Source: CAG-873 sp910578365
GTDB taxonomy: Bacteria > Bacteroidota > Bacteroidia > Bacteroidales > Muribaculaceae
DNA length: 64,000 nt
NCBI GenBank assembly: GCA_951635545.1
Contig: OX620685.1
Location: 1,302,001 to 1,366,000 of the forward strand
Direction: 5' to 3'
The notes beneath the pieces are model-generated. The model was not told the origin of the DNA and ran no database searches. It worked only from the letters and a program-made list of their open reading frames with translations. Every line of letters begins with the position of its first letter. Position 1 is the first letter of the stretch. Shown here piece by piece: positions 16,513 to 24,460 of this stretch. Both the position numbers and the translations under genes were made by a program.

Positions 16513-17718
16513 ATGTCGAAAGTTCTTATTATCGGTGCGGGCGGTGTAGGTACCGTCGTGGCACACAAATGCGCTCAGAACCGTCAGGTCTTCAACGAAA
16601 TCGTAATAGCATCGCGCACAAAATCTAAGTGCGACGCCATTGTCAAGGCCATCGGCGCCGACGACATACTCACCGACTCGGTCGACGCCGACAGCGTACC
16701 CCAGCTGGTAGAGCTCCTCAACCGCCATAAACCCGACATGGTAATCAACGTAGCCCTGCCCTACCAGGACCTCACCATAATGGAAGCCTGCCTTCAGTGC
16801 GGCGTAAACTACCTCGATACCGCCAACTACGAGCCTAAAGACGAGGCCCACTTCGAATACTCGTGGCAGTGGGCCTACCGCGAGCGCTTCGAAAAAGCCG
16901 GTCTTACAGCGATTTTAGGCTGCGGATTCGACCCGGGTGTGTCCGGCGTATTTACTGCCTACGCCGTGAAACACTACTTCAGCAAGCCCGAGTACCTTGA
17001 CATCGTCGACTGCAACGCCGGCGACCACGGCAAAGCCTTCGCCACCAACTTCAACCCCGAAATAAACATCCGTGAAATCACCCAGAACGGACGCTACTGG
17101 CAAGACGGCAAATGGGTTACCACCGGCCCTCTGGAAATACATCTGCCTCTGACCTACCCCAACATAGGCCAGCGCGAATCGTACCTCCTCTACCACGAAG
17201 AACTCGAATCGCTGGTACTGAACTACCCCACAATCAAACGCGCACGCTTCTGGATGACATTCGGGCAGGAATACCTCACCCACCTGCGCGTAATCCAGAA
17301 TATTGGCATGGCCCGCATCGACGAGGTTGAATACAACGGCACCAAAATAGTACCCCTGCAGTTCCTCAAGGCCGTACTGCCAAACCCCCAGGACCTGGGC
17401 GAGAACTACCACGGCGAAACCTCAATCGGCTGCCGCATAGCCGGCCTCGACAAGGAAGGCAAACCTATCACATACTATATCTACAACAACTGCTCACACG
17501 AAGCCGCCTACAAAGAAACCGGCATGCAGGCCGTAAGCTACACCACCGGCGTACCGGCCATGACCGGAGCCATGATGTTCCTCACCGGCAAGTGGGTGAA
17601 ACCGGGCGTACACAACGTTGAGGAATTCGACCCCGATCCGTTCCTGGAAGAAGTAGCACGCCAGGGCCTGCCTTGGCACGAAGTATTCCAGGGCGACCTC
17701 GAAGTAGACAAAATCTGA
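16513..17718 (+). CDS. Carboxy(nor)spermidine dehydrogenase, saccharopine dehydrogenase family
   Basis: 401 aa. N-terminal Rossmann motif VLIIGAGGVGTVVAHKC at 4-20, then the saccharopine dehydrogenase-like central domain (NVALPYQDLTIMEACL, LDTANYEP). Full length and the GCGFDPGVSGVF and NNCSHEAAYKETG blocks match the NAD(P)H enzymes that condense aspartate semialdehyde with putrescine or diaminopropane in the alternative spermidine route used by many gut Bacteroidetes. Preceded by a GGAAGAAG tract and followed by its own terminator. The decarboxylase partner is not in this window. Confidence 0.88.
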   Translation: MSKVLIIGAGGVGTVVAHKCAQNRQVFNEIVIASRTKSKCDAIVKAIGADDILTDSVDADSVPQLVELLNRHKPDMVINVALPYQDLTIMEACLQCGVNYLDTANYEPKDEAHFEYSWQWAYRERFEKAGLTAILGCGFDPGVSGVFTAYAVKHYFSKPEYLDIVDCNAGDHGKAFATNFNPEINIREITQNGRYWQDGKWVTTGPLEIHLPLTYPNIGQRESYLLYHEELESLVLNYPTIKRARFWMTFGQEYLTHLRVIQNIGMARIDEVEYNGTKIVPLQFLKAVLPNPQDLGENYHGETSIGCRIAGLDKEGKPITYYIYNNCSHEAAYKETGMQAVSYTTGVPAMTGAMMFLTGKWVKPGVHNVEEFDPDPFLEEVARQGLPWHEVFQGDLEVDKI

Positions 17719-17741
17719 TTTCACACCATACACACTCCGGC

Positions 17742-17780
17742 AAAGGCCCGCGGCAGATATACATCGTGCCGCGGGCCTTT
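17742..17780 (+). terminator. Terminator of the carboxyspermidine dehydrogenase gene
   Basis: Perfect 14-bp stem AAAGGCCCGCGGCA / TGCCGCGGGCCTTT around an 11-nt loop, 24 nt after the stop codon, followed by a modest T content. Confidence 0.75.
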
Positions 17781-17832
17781 ACAACTTCTTTTGCTTTATA
17801 CTGCAAAAAAATTCGCATATTTGTACTATAGT

Positions 17833-17864
17833 TTTGCCATATAAATGCAAAAATCGTAAATTTG
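17833..17864 (+). promoter_or_regulatory. Promoter of pldA, leaderless
   Basis: TTTG at 17833-17836, 20 nt, TAAATTTG at 17857-17864. The coding sequence starts 4 nt later. Confidence 0.65.
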
Positions 17865-17868
17865 CAAT

Positions 17869-18714
17869 GTGAAGCAACTACTACTCATAATCATCACTTG
17901 CATGCTCGCTCTCACAGCTCCGCAGGCAACGCGAGCACAGATTATCTCCGTCGACGGCGAAAAGCTCGACGCCGACAGCATACGCAAAGACTTCGACGAC
18001 CGCCCTTACTTCGGGCTGTACAAAGACAACTACTTCATCTTCGGACCAGCCATAGGTCCCAAGATGACAAAGGAGAACACCAACATCAAATTCCAGATTT
18101 CCATCGCTCAGAAACTGACACGCTCTACACTGCCATGGGGCACATACCTGTATCTGTTCTACTCGCAGAAATGCTTCTGGAACGTACTGCAGAACTCCAT
18201 GCCAATGACCGACCTCAACTTCAACCCGGGTATCGGCATCACCAAACCGCTGTTTGTCAAAAACAAATACATAGGCAAAGCCACCTTGATGCTGGAGCAT
18301 GAAAGCAACGGACGCGACGGCCTGGAATCACGCAGCTGGAACAAAGTGTCGCTGGCCGCAAACATAATCATCGACAACAACCTGATGGTGCACGGCAAAA
18401 TATGGGCGCCCATCATCGACGGCATGAACAACAAGGATATACTAAAATACTGCGGCATATACCAGGTAGGCATGCAGGTGATGAGCAACAACCAGCGCTT
18501 TACCGGCGCCGTAATCCTCACCAAACGCCAAGGCTGGAACTTCAACTACAACACCGTGGTGGAACTGGGCTGGCGCGTGTTCAAGCGCGACAACCAGTAC
18601 CTGTTCCTGCAATACTACAACGGCTATGGAGAAGGCCTGCTGGCATACAAGGAATTCCACTCGCAGCTGCGCCTGGGCATCTGTATAAAGCCCAAATTGT
18701 TCAGCGAATACTAA
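17869..18714 (+). CDS. pldA: Outer membrane phospholipase A (OMPLA)
   Basis: 281 aa. Signal peptide about 1-23 (MKQLLLIIITCMLALT..), then a beta-barrel with many alternating aromatic strands. The catalytic set matches E. coli OMPLA in spacing: His144, Ser146 (HESNG) and Asn158 (SRSWNK). It hydrolyses phospholipids that reach the outer leaflet of the outer membrane. The start is a GTG at 17869; the overlapping ATG two bases earlier is followed at once by TGA. The promoter box ends 4 nt upstream, so the mRNA would be leaderless with a GTG start, which is unusual. Confidence 0.87.
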   Translation: MKQLLLIIITCMLALTAPQATRAQIISVDGEKLDADSIRKDFDDRPYFGLYKDNYFIFGPAIGPKMTKENTNIKFQISIAQKLTRSTLPWGTYLYLFYSQKCFWNVLQNSMPMTDLNFNPGIGITKPLFVKNKYIGKATLMLEHESNGRDGLESRSWNKVSLAANIIIDNNLMVHGKIWAPIIDGMNNKDILKYCGIYQVGMQVMSNNQRFTGAVILTKRQGWNFNYNTVVELGWRVFKRDNQYLFLQYYNGYGEGLLAYKEFHSQLRLGICIKPKLFSEY

Positions 18715-18768
18715 GAACGATTTAACCGTTTCAGTCGTTTTATTTATATAATATAAAACGAATTGACT

Positions 18769-19176
18769 ATGAAACGGAACAAGATAACAACCGCCATGGC
18801 GGTGGCAGCCCTGGCAATTTTGCTGGGTTCATGTGCCGACATGATATGGGGGGTAGACACCGAAGCAGGAGTAGGCGTTTCCGACTATTCACCCTACTAC
18901 GGATACTACAACAACGGAATCTGGGACAACGCACTGAACGGTTTCTACGGCCCGATGTGGTCAGCGCCCCCGGTGTACCGACCGCCATACCGCCCCGGCT
19001 GGAACGGCTGGAACGGAGGAAATCCCGGTCCGGTCATACCACCCTCAAACCGACCTTCGGCCGCACCATCGCGACCCCAAGGAAACCCCGAAGGCGTAAG
19101 CGGAAAGCCGTCGGCTCCCGCCACAAACCCCTCCGGCGGAATACGACCCGGAAACAACGGACGACCGCAAAAATAA
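18769..19176 (+). CDS. Small Pro/Gly/Asn-rich lipoprotein
   Basis: 135 aa from the ATG at 18769 (an upstream TTG is in frame but less likely). Signal peptide with lipobox LLGSC, Cys at about residue 23, so it is a lipoprotein. The mature part has a tyrosine/tryptophan-rich stretch (YSPYYGYYNNGIWD) and then a low-complexity C-terminus of Pro, Gly, Ser and Asn, probably extended at the cell surface or in the periplasm. No recognised domain. It lies 54 nt after pldA and 3 nt before the SpoU methyltransferase gene, consistent with one transcript. Confidence 0.72.
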   Translation: MKRNKITTAMAVAALAILLGSCADMIWGVDTEAGVGVSDYSPYYGYYNNGIWDNALNGFYGPMWSAPPVYRPPYRPGWNGWNGGNPGPVIPPSNRPSAAPSRPQGNPEGVSGKPSAPATNPSGGIRPGNNGRPQK

Positions 19177-19179
19177 TAT

Positions 19180-19725
19180 ATGCAGAAGAAAAAAATCACC
19201 GAAATGGGCCGCCTGAGCGTGGCCGAATTCAAACAGGCAAAAAAATTACCCCTTACAGTAGTGCTCGACAACGTGCGCTCCCTCAATAACATAGGCTCAA
19301 TATTCCGGACCTGCGACGCATTCGGTGTCGAGCGCCTGATGCTATGCGGCATATGCGCCACCCCGCCCGGCGCCGAAATACACAAAACCGCCCTCGGAGC
19401 CGAAGACTCCGTCAGCTGGGAATACTTCGAAACCACCGCCCTGGCAATCGACCGCCTCGAGGCCGAAGGCTACACCGTGTGCTGCCTGGAGCAGGTACAC
19501 GAAAGCATAAGCCTCGAAAACTTCGAGCCCGACTTCAGCCAAGGCGGCTACGCACTGGTGTCAGGTCACGAAGTAGACGGCGTCGACCCCATAATAGTCG
19601 ACCGATGCCGCCACTGTCTGGAAATACCTCAGGTAGGCACCAAACACTCGCTCAACGTGTCGGTAAGCACCGGAATCGCCATCTGGCACTTCTTCGAGAA
19701 ATACAAGCGGTTCGCCTCCAAATAA
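19180..19725 (+). CDS. TrmH/SpoU family RNA 2'-O-methyltransferase
   Basis: 181 aa single-domain SPOUT methyltransferase with no N-terminal substrate-binding domain. Motif 1 is NVRSLNNIGSIFRTCDAFG (about 32-50), motif 2 ALVSGHEVDGVD (about 125-136) and motif 3 IPQVGTKHSLNVSVSTGI (about 150-167). Together they form the trefoil-knot SAM site. The target is probably a tRNA or rRNA ribose; TrmL-like or TrmH-like cannot be separated by eye. Starts 3 nt after the lipoprotein gene. Confidence 0.85.
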   Translation: MQKKKITEMGRLSVAEFKQAKKLPLTVVLDNVRSLNNIGSIFRTCDAFGVERLMLCGICATPPGAEIHKTALGAEDSVSWEYFETTALAIDRLEAEGYTVCCLEQVHESISLENFEPDFSQGGYALVSGHEVDGVDPIIVDRCRHCLEIPQVGTKHSLNVSVSTGIAIWHFFEKYKRFASK

Positions 19726-19820
19726 GCCCTTTAGAGGCTATAAAAATGTATTTTTAGTTAAAGAGTGCTAAAAATACATACAAATACAAGCATATTTTTT
19801 TTTATATCAAAAATAGTACC

Positions 19821-19828
19821 TATATTTG
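19821..19828 (+). promoter_or_regulatory. -7 box of the tRNA-Glu/rpsT unit
   Basis: TATATTTG, 17 nt before the first base of the upstream tRNA-Glu. Good match to TAnnTTTG; the -33 area is a T-run. Confidence 0.6.
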
Positions 19829-19845
19829 CACTCGCTTTCAGGCAC

Positions 19846-19917
19846 GGCCCATTCGTCTATCGGCTAGGACGCAAGATTTTCATTCTTGAAAGAGGAGTTC
19901 GATTCTCCTATGGGCTA
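19846..19917 (+). tRNA. tRNA-Glu (anticodon TTC), copy 1
   Basis: 72 nt cloverleaf: acceptor GGCCCAT/ATGGGCT, D arm with GGCTA loop, anticodon stem CAAGA/TCTTG with loop TTTTCAT (anticodon TTC), T arm GGAG-TTCGATT-CTCC. Discriminator A. The 3' CCA is not encoded (CTA follows). Confidence 0.95.
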
Positions 19918-19955
19918 CTAAATCAAACAACAAAAAGCAACAACAAAACCAAAAA

Positions 19956-20213
19956 ATGGCAAACCATAAGTCATCAATCAAACGCATCCGTCAGACCGAA
20001 AGCCGTCGTCTTCGCAACCGCTACTATGCCAAGACTGCCCGCAATGCTGTCCGCAATCTTCGCAAGATGACCGACAAAGCCGCCGCTGAAGCCAAGCTTC
20101 GCGAAGTAAGCGCTATGCTCGACCGTCTCGCTTCAAAGAAAGCTATCTCAAAGAACAAAGCCGCCAACCTCAAGAGCAAGCTGGCTCACCACATTGCCAA
20201 GCTCGCTGCTTAA
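19956..20213 (+). CDS. rpsT: 30S ribosomal protein S20
   Basis: 85 aa, highly basic, with the family pattern MANHKSSIKRIRQTE and the alanine/lysine-rich helices of S20, which binds 16S rRNA and helps early 30S assembly. It lies between two identical tRNA-Glu genes and is probably on the same transcript, starting at the box at 19821. Codons here are the frequent set, as expected for a highly expressed ribosomal gene. Confidence 0.97.
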   Translation: MANHKSSIKRIRQTESRRLRNRYYAKTARNAVRNLRKMTDKAAAEAKLREVSAMLDRLASKKAISKNKAANLKSKLAHHIAKLAA

Positions 20214-20246
20214 GTGGCATTGACATAAGCCTTCGGGCGCAAGGAT

Positions 20247-20318
20247 GGCCCATTCGTCTATCGGCTAGGACGCAAGATTTTCATTCTTGAAAGAGGAGTT
20301 CGATTCTCCTATGGGCTA
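20247..20318 (+). tRNA. tRNA-Glu (anticodon TTC), copy 2
   Basis: Identical in all 72 nt to the copy at 19846-19917. Here the three bases after the discriminator A spell CCA (20319-20321), so the CCA end is genomically encoded, unlike in copy 1. Followed directly by a terminator. Confidence 0.95.
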
Positions 20319-20320
20319 CC

Positions 20321-20357
20321 AAAAAAAGAGTTGTGATTTGCACAACTCTTTTTTTTT
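20321..20357 (+). terminator. Terminator of the tRNA-Glu/rpsT unit
   Basis: Stem AAAGAGTTGTG / CACAACTCTTT with a 5-nt loop and a run of nine or more T. The loop and T-run also form the -33 to -7 region of the lolD promoter. Confidence 0.88.
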
Positions 20358-20368
20358 GCTTAACTTCG
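20337..20368 (+). promoter_or_regulatory. lolD promoter, nested in the upstream terminator
   Basis: TTTG at 20337-20340 (in the terminator loop), 20-nt spacer, TAACTTCG at 20361-20368 (one mismatch to TAnnTTTG). ATG follows 4 nt later, predicting a leaderless mRNA. Confidence 0.5.
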
Positions 20369-20372
20369 CATT

Positions 20373-21041
20373 ATGATACAAGCTCGCGGCATACAAAAAC
20401 ACTTTGGCCCGCTCCAAGTGCTGAAAGGCATCGACCTGGACATCGTACCCGGTCATGTAACCGCCATTGTCGGACCCAGCGGCGCCGGCAAAACCACCCT
20501 GCTGCAGATTCTTGGCACACTCAGTGTCCCCGACTCGGGCACAGTAACTTACGACAGCGACAACCCATTTACACTCAGCGACCGACGACTGTCGGAATTC
20601 CGCAATCGCCGCATAGGCTTCGTATTCCAGCAACATAGACTCCTGCCCGAATTCAACCTGCTCGAAAATGTGGCCATGCCCGCCCTCATAAGCGGCAACA
20701 GCCGCCGCGAAGCCTTTGAAAAAGCCCGAACGCTCATAAAACGGCTGGGGCTCGGACATCGGCTGGAACACCGCCCCGCCGAACTCTCCGGCGGCGAATG
20801 CCAGCGAGCATCGGTAGCCAGGGCTCTGATCAACTCACCCCAGGTTATCCTGGCCGACGAACCGTCAGGAAGCCTCGACTCACAGAACAAAAACGAACTT
20901 CACAGACTTTTTTTTGAACTGAGAGATGAAATTGGCGCGACTTTTGTTATAGTAACTCACGACGAGACACTCGCCTCGGACTGCAACCATGTGATACACA
21001 TGCTCGACGGCCGAATAGACCGCGTCTCGCACAATTCATAA
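20373..21041 (+). CDS. lolD: LolD-like ABC transporter ATP-binding protein
   Basis: 222 aa ABC ATPase. Walker A GPSGAGKTT near 35-43, Q-loop FVFQQH, signature LSGGECQR, Walker B VILADEPSG and the switch His in VTHDE. Length and the LLPEFNLLENVAMP block place it in the LolD/MacB/FtsE-like group that drives lipoprotein release or export from the inner membrane. No permease (LolC/E) is adjacent, so the assignment to Lol is by similarity only. A DUF3467 gene follows after 18 nt. Confidence 0.82.
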   Translation: MIQARGIQKHFGPLQVLKGIDLDIVPGHVTAIVGPSGAGKTTLLQILGTLSVPDSGTVTYDSDNPFTLSDRRLSEFRNRRIGFVFQQHRLLPEFNLLENVAMPALISGNSRREAFEKARTLIKRLGLGHRLEHRPAELSGGECQRASVARALINSPQVILADEPSGSLDSQNKNELHRLFFELRDEIGATFVIVTHDETLASDCNHVIHMLDGRIDRVSHNS

Positions 21042-21059
21042 CCCCAAAACGCACAAAAA

Positions 21060-21377
21060 ATGGAACAGAAAAAAAACGAACTCAAAATCGAACTTACCCC
21101 CGAAGTAGCATCAGGCCACTATAGCAACCTCGCTGTAATCTCGCACAGCGGCAACGAATTCTACCTCGACTTCATCAGCGTGGCACCCAACATGCCCCAG
21201 GCTAAAGTACAGAGCCGCATAATCATGACTCCCGAAAACGCCAAAAACCTCCTCTTCGCCCTCCGCGACAACATCACCAAGTACGAAGAAAACTTCGGCG
21301 AAATCACCCGCAAAATGCCCAAAAACGCCGGCAACGCCAAGGGTGGCAACGACATACCCAACCCCTTCATGGCCTAA
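21060..21377 (+). CDS. DUF3467 domain protein
   Basis: 105 aa. Core residues 8-80 (IELTPEVASGHYSNLAVISHSGNEFYLDF, then SRIIMTPENAKNLLFALRDNI) match the DUF3467 family, small cytosolic proteins of unknown function. The C-terminal 25 residues are Asn/Gly/Lys-rich and probably disordered. Sits between lolD and cysS with short gaps (18 and 3 nt), so it is likely co-transcribed with both. Confidence 0.8.
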   Translation: MEQKKNELKIELTPEVASGHYSNLAVISHSGNEFYLDFISVAPNMPQAKVQSRIIMTPENAKNLLFALRDNITKYEENFGEITRKMPKNAGNAKGGNDIPNPFMA

Positions 21378-21380
21378 GTC

Positions 21381-22853
21381 GTGAGAAACCACAACCTGAC
21401 GATATACAACTCGCTCAGCCGCGAGAAGGAAACCTTCACACCTCTGCATCCCGAACGTGTCGGGATGTACGTGTGCGGCCCCACCGTGTACGGCGACGGC
21501 CATCTGGGCCACGCACGTCCGGCCATAACCTTCGACATCGTGTACCGCTACCTCACCCACCTGGGATACAAAGTTCGCTACGTACGCAACATCACCGATG
21601 TGGGCCATCTGGAACACGACGCCGACGAAGGAGAGGACAAAATCGCCAAAAAAGCGCGCCTGGAGCAGCTGGAACCCATGGAAGTGGTTCAGTTCTACCT
21701 CAACCGGTACCACCATGCCATGGAAGCACTCAACGTGCTGCCGCCCTCAATAGAACCGCACGCATCGGGTCACATTATCGAGCAAATCGAATACATCAAA
21801 AAAATTCTCGACAGCGGCTTCGCTTACGTCAGCGAAGGCTCGGTTTACTTCGACGTACCCAAATTCAACGCCGAACGCGGCTACGGACGCCTCAGCGGAC
21901 GCAACATCGACGAACTCCTGGCCACAACCCGCGCACTGGACGGACAGCACGAGAAACACAACCCCTCCGACTTCGCCCTGTGGAAGAAAGCCGCGCCCGA
22001 GCATATCATGCACTGGCCCTCGCCCTGGAGCGAAGGCTTCCCCGGATGGCATCTGGAGTGCTCAACCATGAGCGAGAAATACCTTGGCGAAAAATTCGAC
22101 ATTCACGGCGGCGGAATGGACCTTAAGTTCCCACACCACGAATGTGAAATTGCCCAGTCAGTGGCTCACAACGGCCACGACACAGTGCACTACTGGATGC
22201 ACAACAACATGATTACCATCAACGGCAAGAAGATGGGCAAATCGCTCGGCAATTTCATAACCCTTGACGAATTTTTCACGGGCAATCACCCCCTGCTCGA
22301 GCAGGCCTACTCGCCCATGACCATACGATTCTTCATTCTCCAGGCTCACTACCGCGGCACAGTCGACTTCAGCAACGAAGCCCTGCAAGGCGCCCAGAAA
22401 GCCCTCGAACGCATGCTCGACGGCTATCGCCGCCTGCAACAGCTCAAGCCATCGGCCGAATCCACTGTCGATGTAAGCAAACTCGAGGAGCGCTGCTACG
22501 CCGCTCTCGACGACGACTTCAACACCCCGGTACTCATAGCCGAACTGTTCGAGGCCTGCCGTATCATCAACCTGATAAACGACGGCAACGCAAAAGCATC
22601 GCAGGCCGATATCGACACCCTCAGGCACATAATGGACACCTTCCTGGTGGAAATCCTGGGCATAGTGCCCGAAGGAGCCGCCGGAGCCAATCTCAAGCCT
22701 TACGAAGAGGCCATGGACCTGCTGCTGGAGATTCGAAACAACGCCAAAAAGAACAAAGACTGGGCCACAAGCGACCAGATTCGCGACCGCCTCAAAGAAA
22801 TCGGCTTCGATGTCAAAGACACCAAAGACGGTTTTGAGTGGAGTCTGAAATAA
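21381..22853 (+). CDS. cysS: Cysteine--tRNA ligase
   Basis: 490 aa class I synthetase charging tRNA-Cys. HIGH motif as GDGHLGHARP near 38-47, zinc-binding site residues in CGPTVYG, ECSTMS and HHECE, and the KMSKS loop as KKMGKSLGN near 275. C-terminal DALR anticodon domain follows. The start is a GTG at 21381, only 3 nt after the DUF3467 stop; no ATG fits the conserved N-terminus (HNLTIYNSLSREKETF). Confidence 0.96.
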   Translation: MRNHNLTIYNSLSREKETFTPLHPERVGMYVCGPTVYGDGHLGHARPAITFDIVYRYLTHLGYKVRYVRNITDVGHLEHDADEGEDKIAKKARLEQLEPMEVVQFYLNRYHHAMEALNVLPPSIEPHASGHIIEQIEYIKKILDSGFAYVSEGSVYFDVPKFNAERGYGRLSGRNIDELLATTRALDGQHEKHNPSDFALWKKAAPEHIMHWPSPWSEGFPGWHLECSTMSEKYLGEKFDIHGGGMDLKFPHHECEIAQSVAHNGHDTVHYWMHNNMITINGKKMGKSLGNFITLDEFFTGNHPLLEQAYSPMTIRFFILQAHYRGTVDFSNEALQGAQKALERMLDGYRRLQQLKPSAESTVDVSKLEERCYAALDDDFNTPVLIAELFEACRIINLINDGNAKASQADIDTLRHIMDTFLVEILGIVPEGAAGANLKPYEEAMDLLLEIRNNAKKNKDWATSDQIRDRLKEIGFDVKDTKDGFEWSLK

Positions 22854-22859
22854 ACACCT

Positions 22860-24260
22860 ATGGACAGCACCGAGTTCGCAGCAAGCGTACTGCTCAACCT
22901 GCCTTTCAAAGCCAATGAGCAGCAGGTAGCCGTGGTAGCAGCCATGGCACGCTTCTGCGCACCCGGCGCACGCCAGGACGCCGTATTCATACTCAACGGC
23001 TACGCCGGCACCGGCAAAACATCAATTACAGGAGCCCTGGTGCGCTCACTCAAGGCCGTGGGCCTCAAAGCGGTGCTGCTCGCACCCACCGGACGCGCAG
23101 CCAAGGTATTCGCATCATTCGCCGCTTACCCCGCCGCCACCATACACCGCCGCATTTACCGCCACAGCTCCAACGGCATCAATACCCCGGGAGCCTCCGT
23201 GCAGGCCACCAACAACGCCAGCGACACTGTGTTCATAGTTGACGAAGCCTCGATGATAGGCGGCCCGGACTCAAACGGCGAATCGCTGCTGCACGACCTC
23301 ATACAATACGTTTACGCCGGTACAAACTGCCGGCTTATTTTATTGGGCGACACTGCCCAGCTGCCACCCGTAGGCTCAGAGAAATCGCCCGCCATGAACC
23401 CCGATGTACTGCGATCATTCGGCCTCAAGGTGACACGCGCCACAATGACCGAACCGGCGCGCCAGGGACGCCTCAGCGGCATTCTGTACAACGCCACCAT
23501 GCTCAGACGCATGATGCTGCGGCCCGAAGGCCTGGGACTGCCCCAACTGCGCCTGGCCGACGACGTAATTGCCGTGACTCCCGAAGACCTGCCCGAATAC
23601 ATCGACCGCGCATACAGCACAGACGGCAAAGAACAAACCGTGGTGATAACCCGCAGCAACCGCACCGCATCGGACTTCAACCACGGCATACGCGGACAAG
23701 TGCTGTATTACGAAGAGGAACTCAGGCCCGACGAACTGCTCGTGGTGGCCAAAAACAACTACTACTGGACTAAGAAAATAAGCGGCCTCGACTTTGTAGC
23801 CAACGGCGATACCCTTACAGTACGACGTGTAATAGGCACCGAACAGCGCTATGGCTTCCGCTTTGCCGACGTAGTGCTGACCCTGATGGACTCCGATATA
23901 GAATTCGAGGCAAAACTCCTGCTCGAAACCCTGCACGGCGACAGTGCCGCCCTACCCCGCGCACGCACCGAAGAGCTTTACTACGCTCTGATGCAGGACC
24001 ACTCGCAATGGCCCGAGGGCTGCCCGATGGAACAGCGTCTGAAGCTACTCAAAGACAACCCCTACTGGTGCGCTCTTCAGGTAAAATACGCATACGCCGT
24101 TACCTGCCACAAAGCTCAGGGAGGCCAGTGGCAGCACGTATTCATCGACATGAGCTACCTGCCTGCCGACGCTGCCACCGTGGAACTATACCGCTGGCTC
24201 TACACCGCCGTGACTCGCGCACGCAAGTGCCTGTATATAATCGGCTCCCAATCCGAATGA
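22860..24260 (+). CDS. RecD/PIF1-like superfamily 1 DNA helicase (AAA ATPase)
   Basis: 466 aa. Walker A GYAGTGKT at 47-54, motif Ia LLAPTGRAAKV, Walker B FIVDEASM, motif III LILLGDTAQLPPVGS, motif V/VI region VTCHKAQGGQW and LYTAVTRARK. This is the compact SF1B helicase set without an N-terminal nuclease domain, common in Bacteroidetes and annotated as RecD-like or ATP-dependent endonuclease. A role in DNA repair or recombination is inferred. It starts 6 nt after cysS. After its TGA the same frame stays open for 53 codons (see the following entry). Confidence 0.85.
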   Translation: MDSTEFAASVLLNLPFKANEQQVAVVAAMARFCAPGARQDAVFILNGYAGTGKTSITGALVRSLKAVGLKAVLLAPTGRAAKVFASFAAYPAATIHRRIYRHSSNGINTPGASVQATNNASDTVFIVDEASMIGGPDSNGESLLHDLIQYVYAGTNCRLILLGDTAQLPPVGSEKSPAMNPDVLRSFGLKVTRATMTEPARQGRLSGILYNATMLRRMMLRPEGLGLPQLRLADDVIAVTPEDLPEYIDRAYSTDGKEQTVVITRSNRTASDFNHGIRGQVLYYEEELRPDELLVVAKNNYYWTKKISGLDFVANGDTLTVRRVIGTEQRYGFRFADVVLTLMDSDIEFEAKLLLETLHGDSAALPRARTEELYYALMQDHSQWPEGCPMEQRLKLLKDNPYWCALQVKYAYAVTCHKAQGGQWQHVFIDMSYLPADAATVELYRWLYTAVTRARKCLYIIGSQSE

Positions 24261-24422
24261 AAACTCGGACTAAGCCGAAAGGAAGGCTTCGACGATTATC
24301 TGCCATTTGAGCGCCTTAGAATTCCTGAGCTGCCCTTGTCGCGCTATGCCCTCAGCCTCCATCAAGGCATGAAAGCCACCACTCATATGAACTATGATCT
24401 GGCAGAGAAGTATTTAACGTGA
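24261..24422 (+). pseudogene. In-frame tail after the helicase stop, 53 codons
   Basis: The reading frame of the helicase gene continues past its TGA for 53 codons to a second TGA at 24420-24422. The encoded stretch (..GFDDYLPFERLRIPELPLSRYALSLHQGMK..) looks like ordinary protein rather than random translation, but I do not recognise it and it has no credible start of its own. It could be a gene remnant, a C-terminal extension cut by a nonsense change, or chance. Confidence 0.3.
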
Positions 24423-24460
24423 GTTCGATATAAGCAATTATTATTTATTGGGAATGGAGT

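Noticed and set aside
15189..16568. Leftward open frame of 459 codons
   Set aside because: Antisense to the GT2 and flippase-like genes; low-complexity composition typical of shadows.
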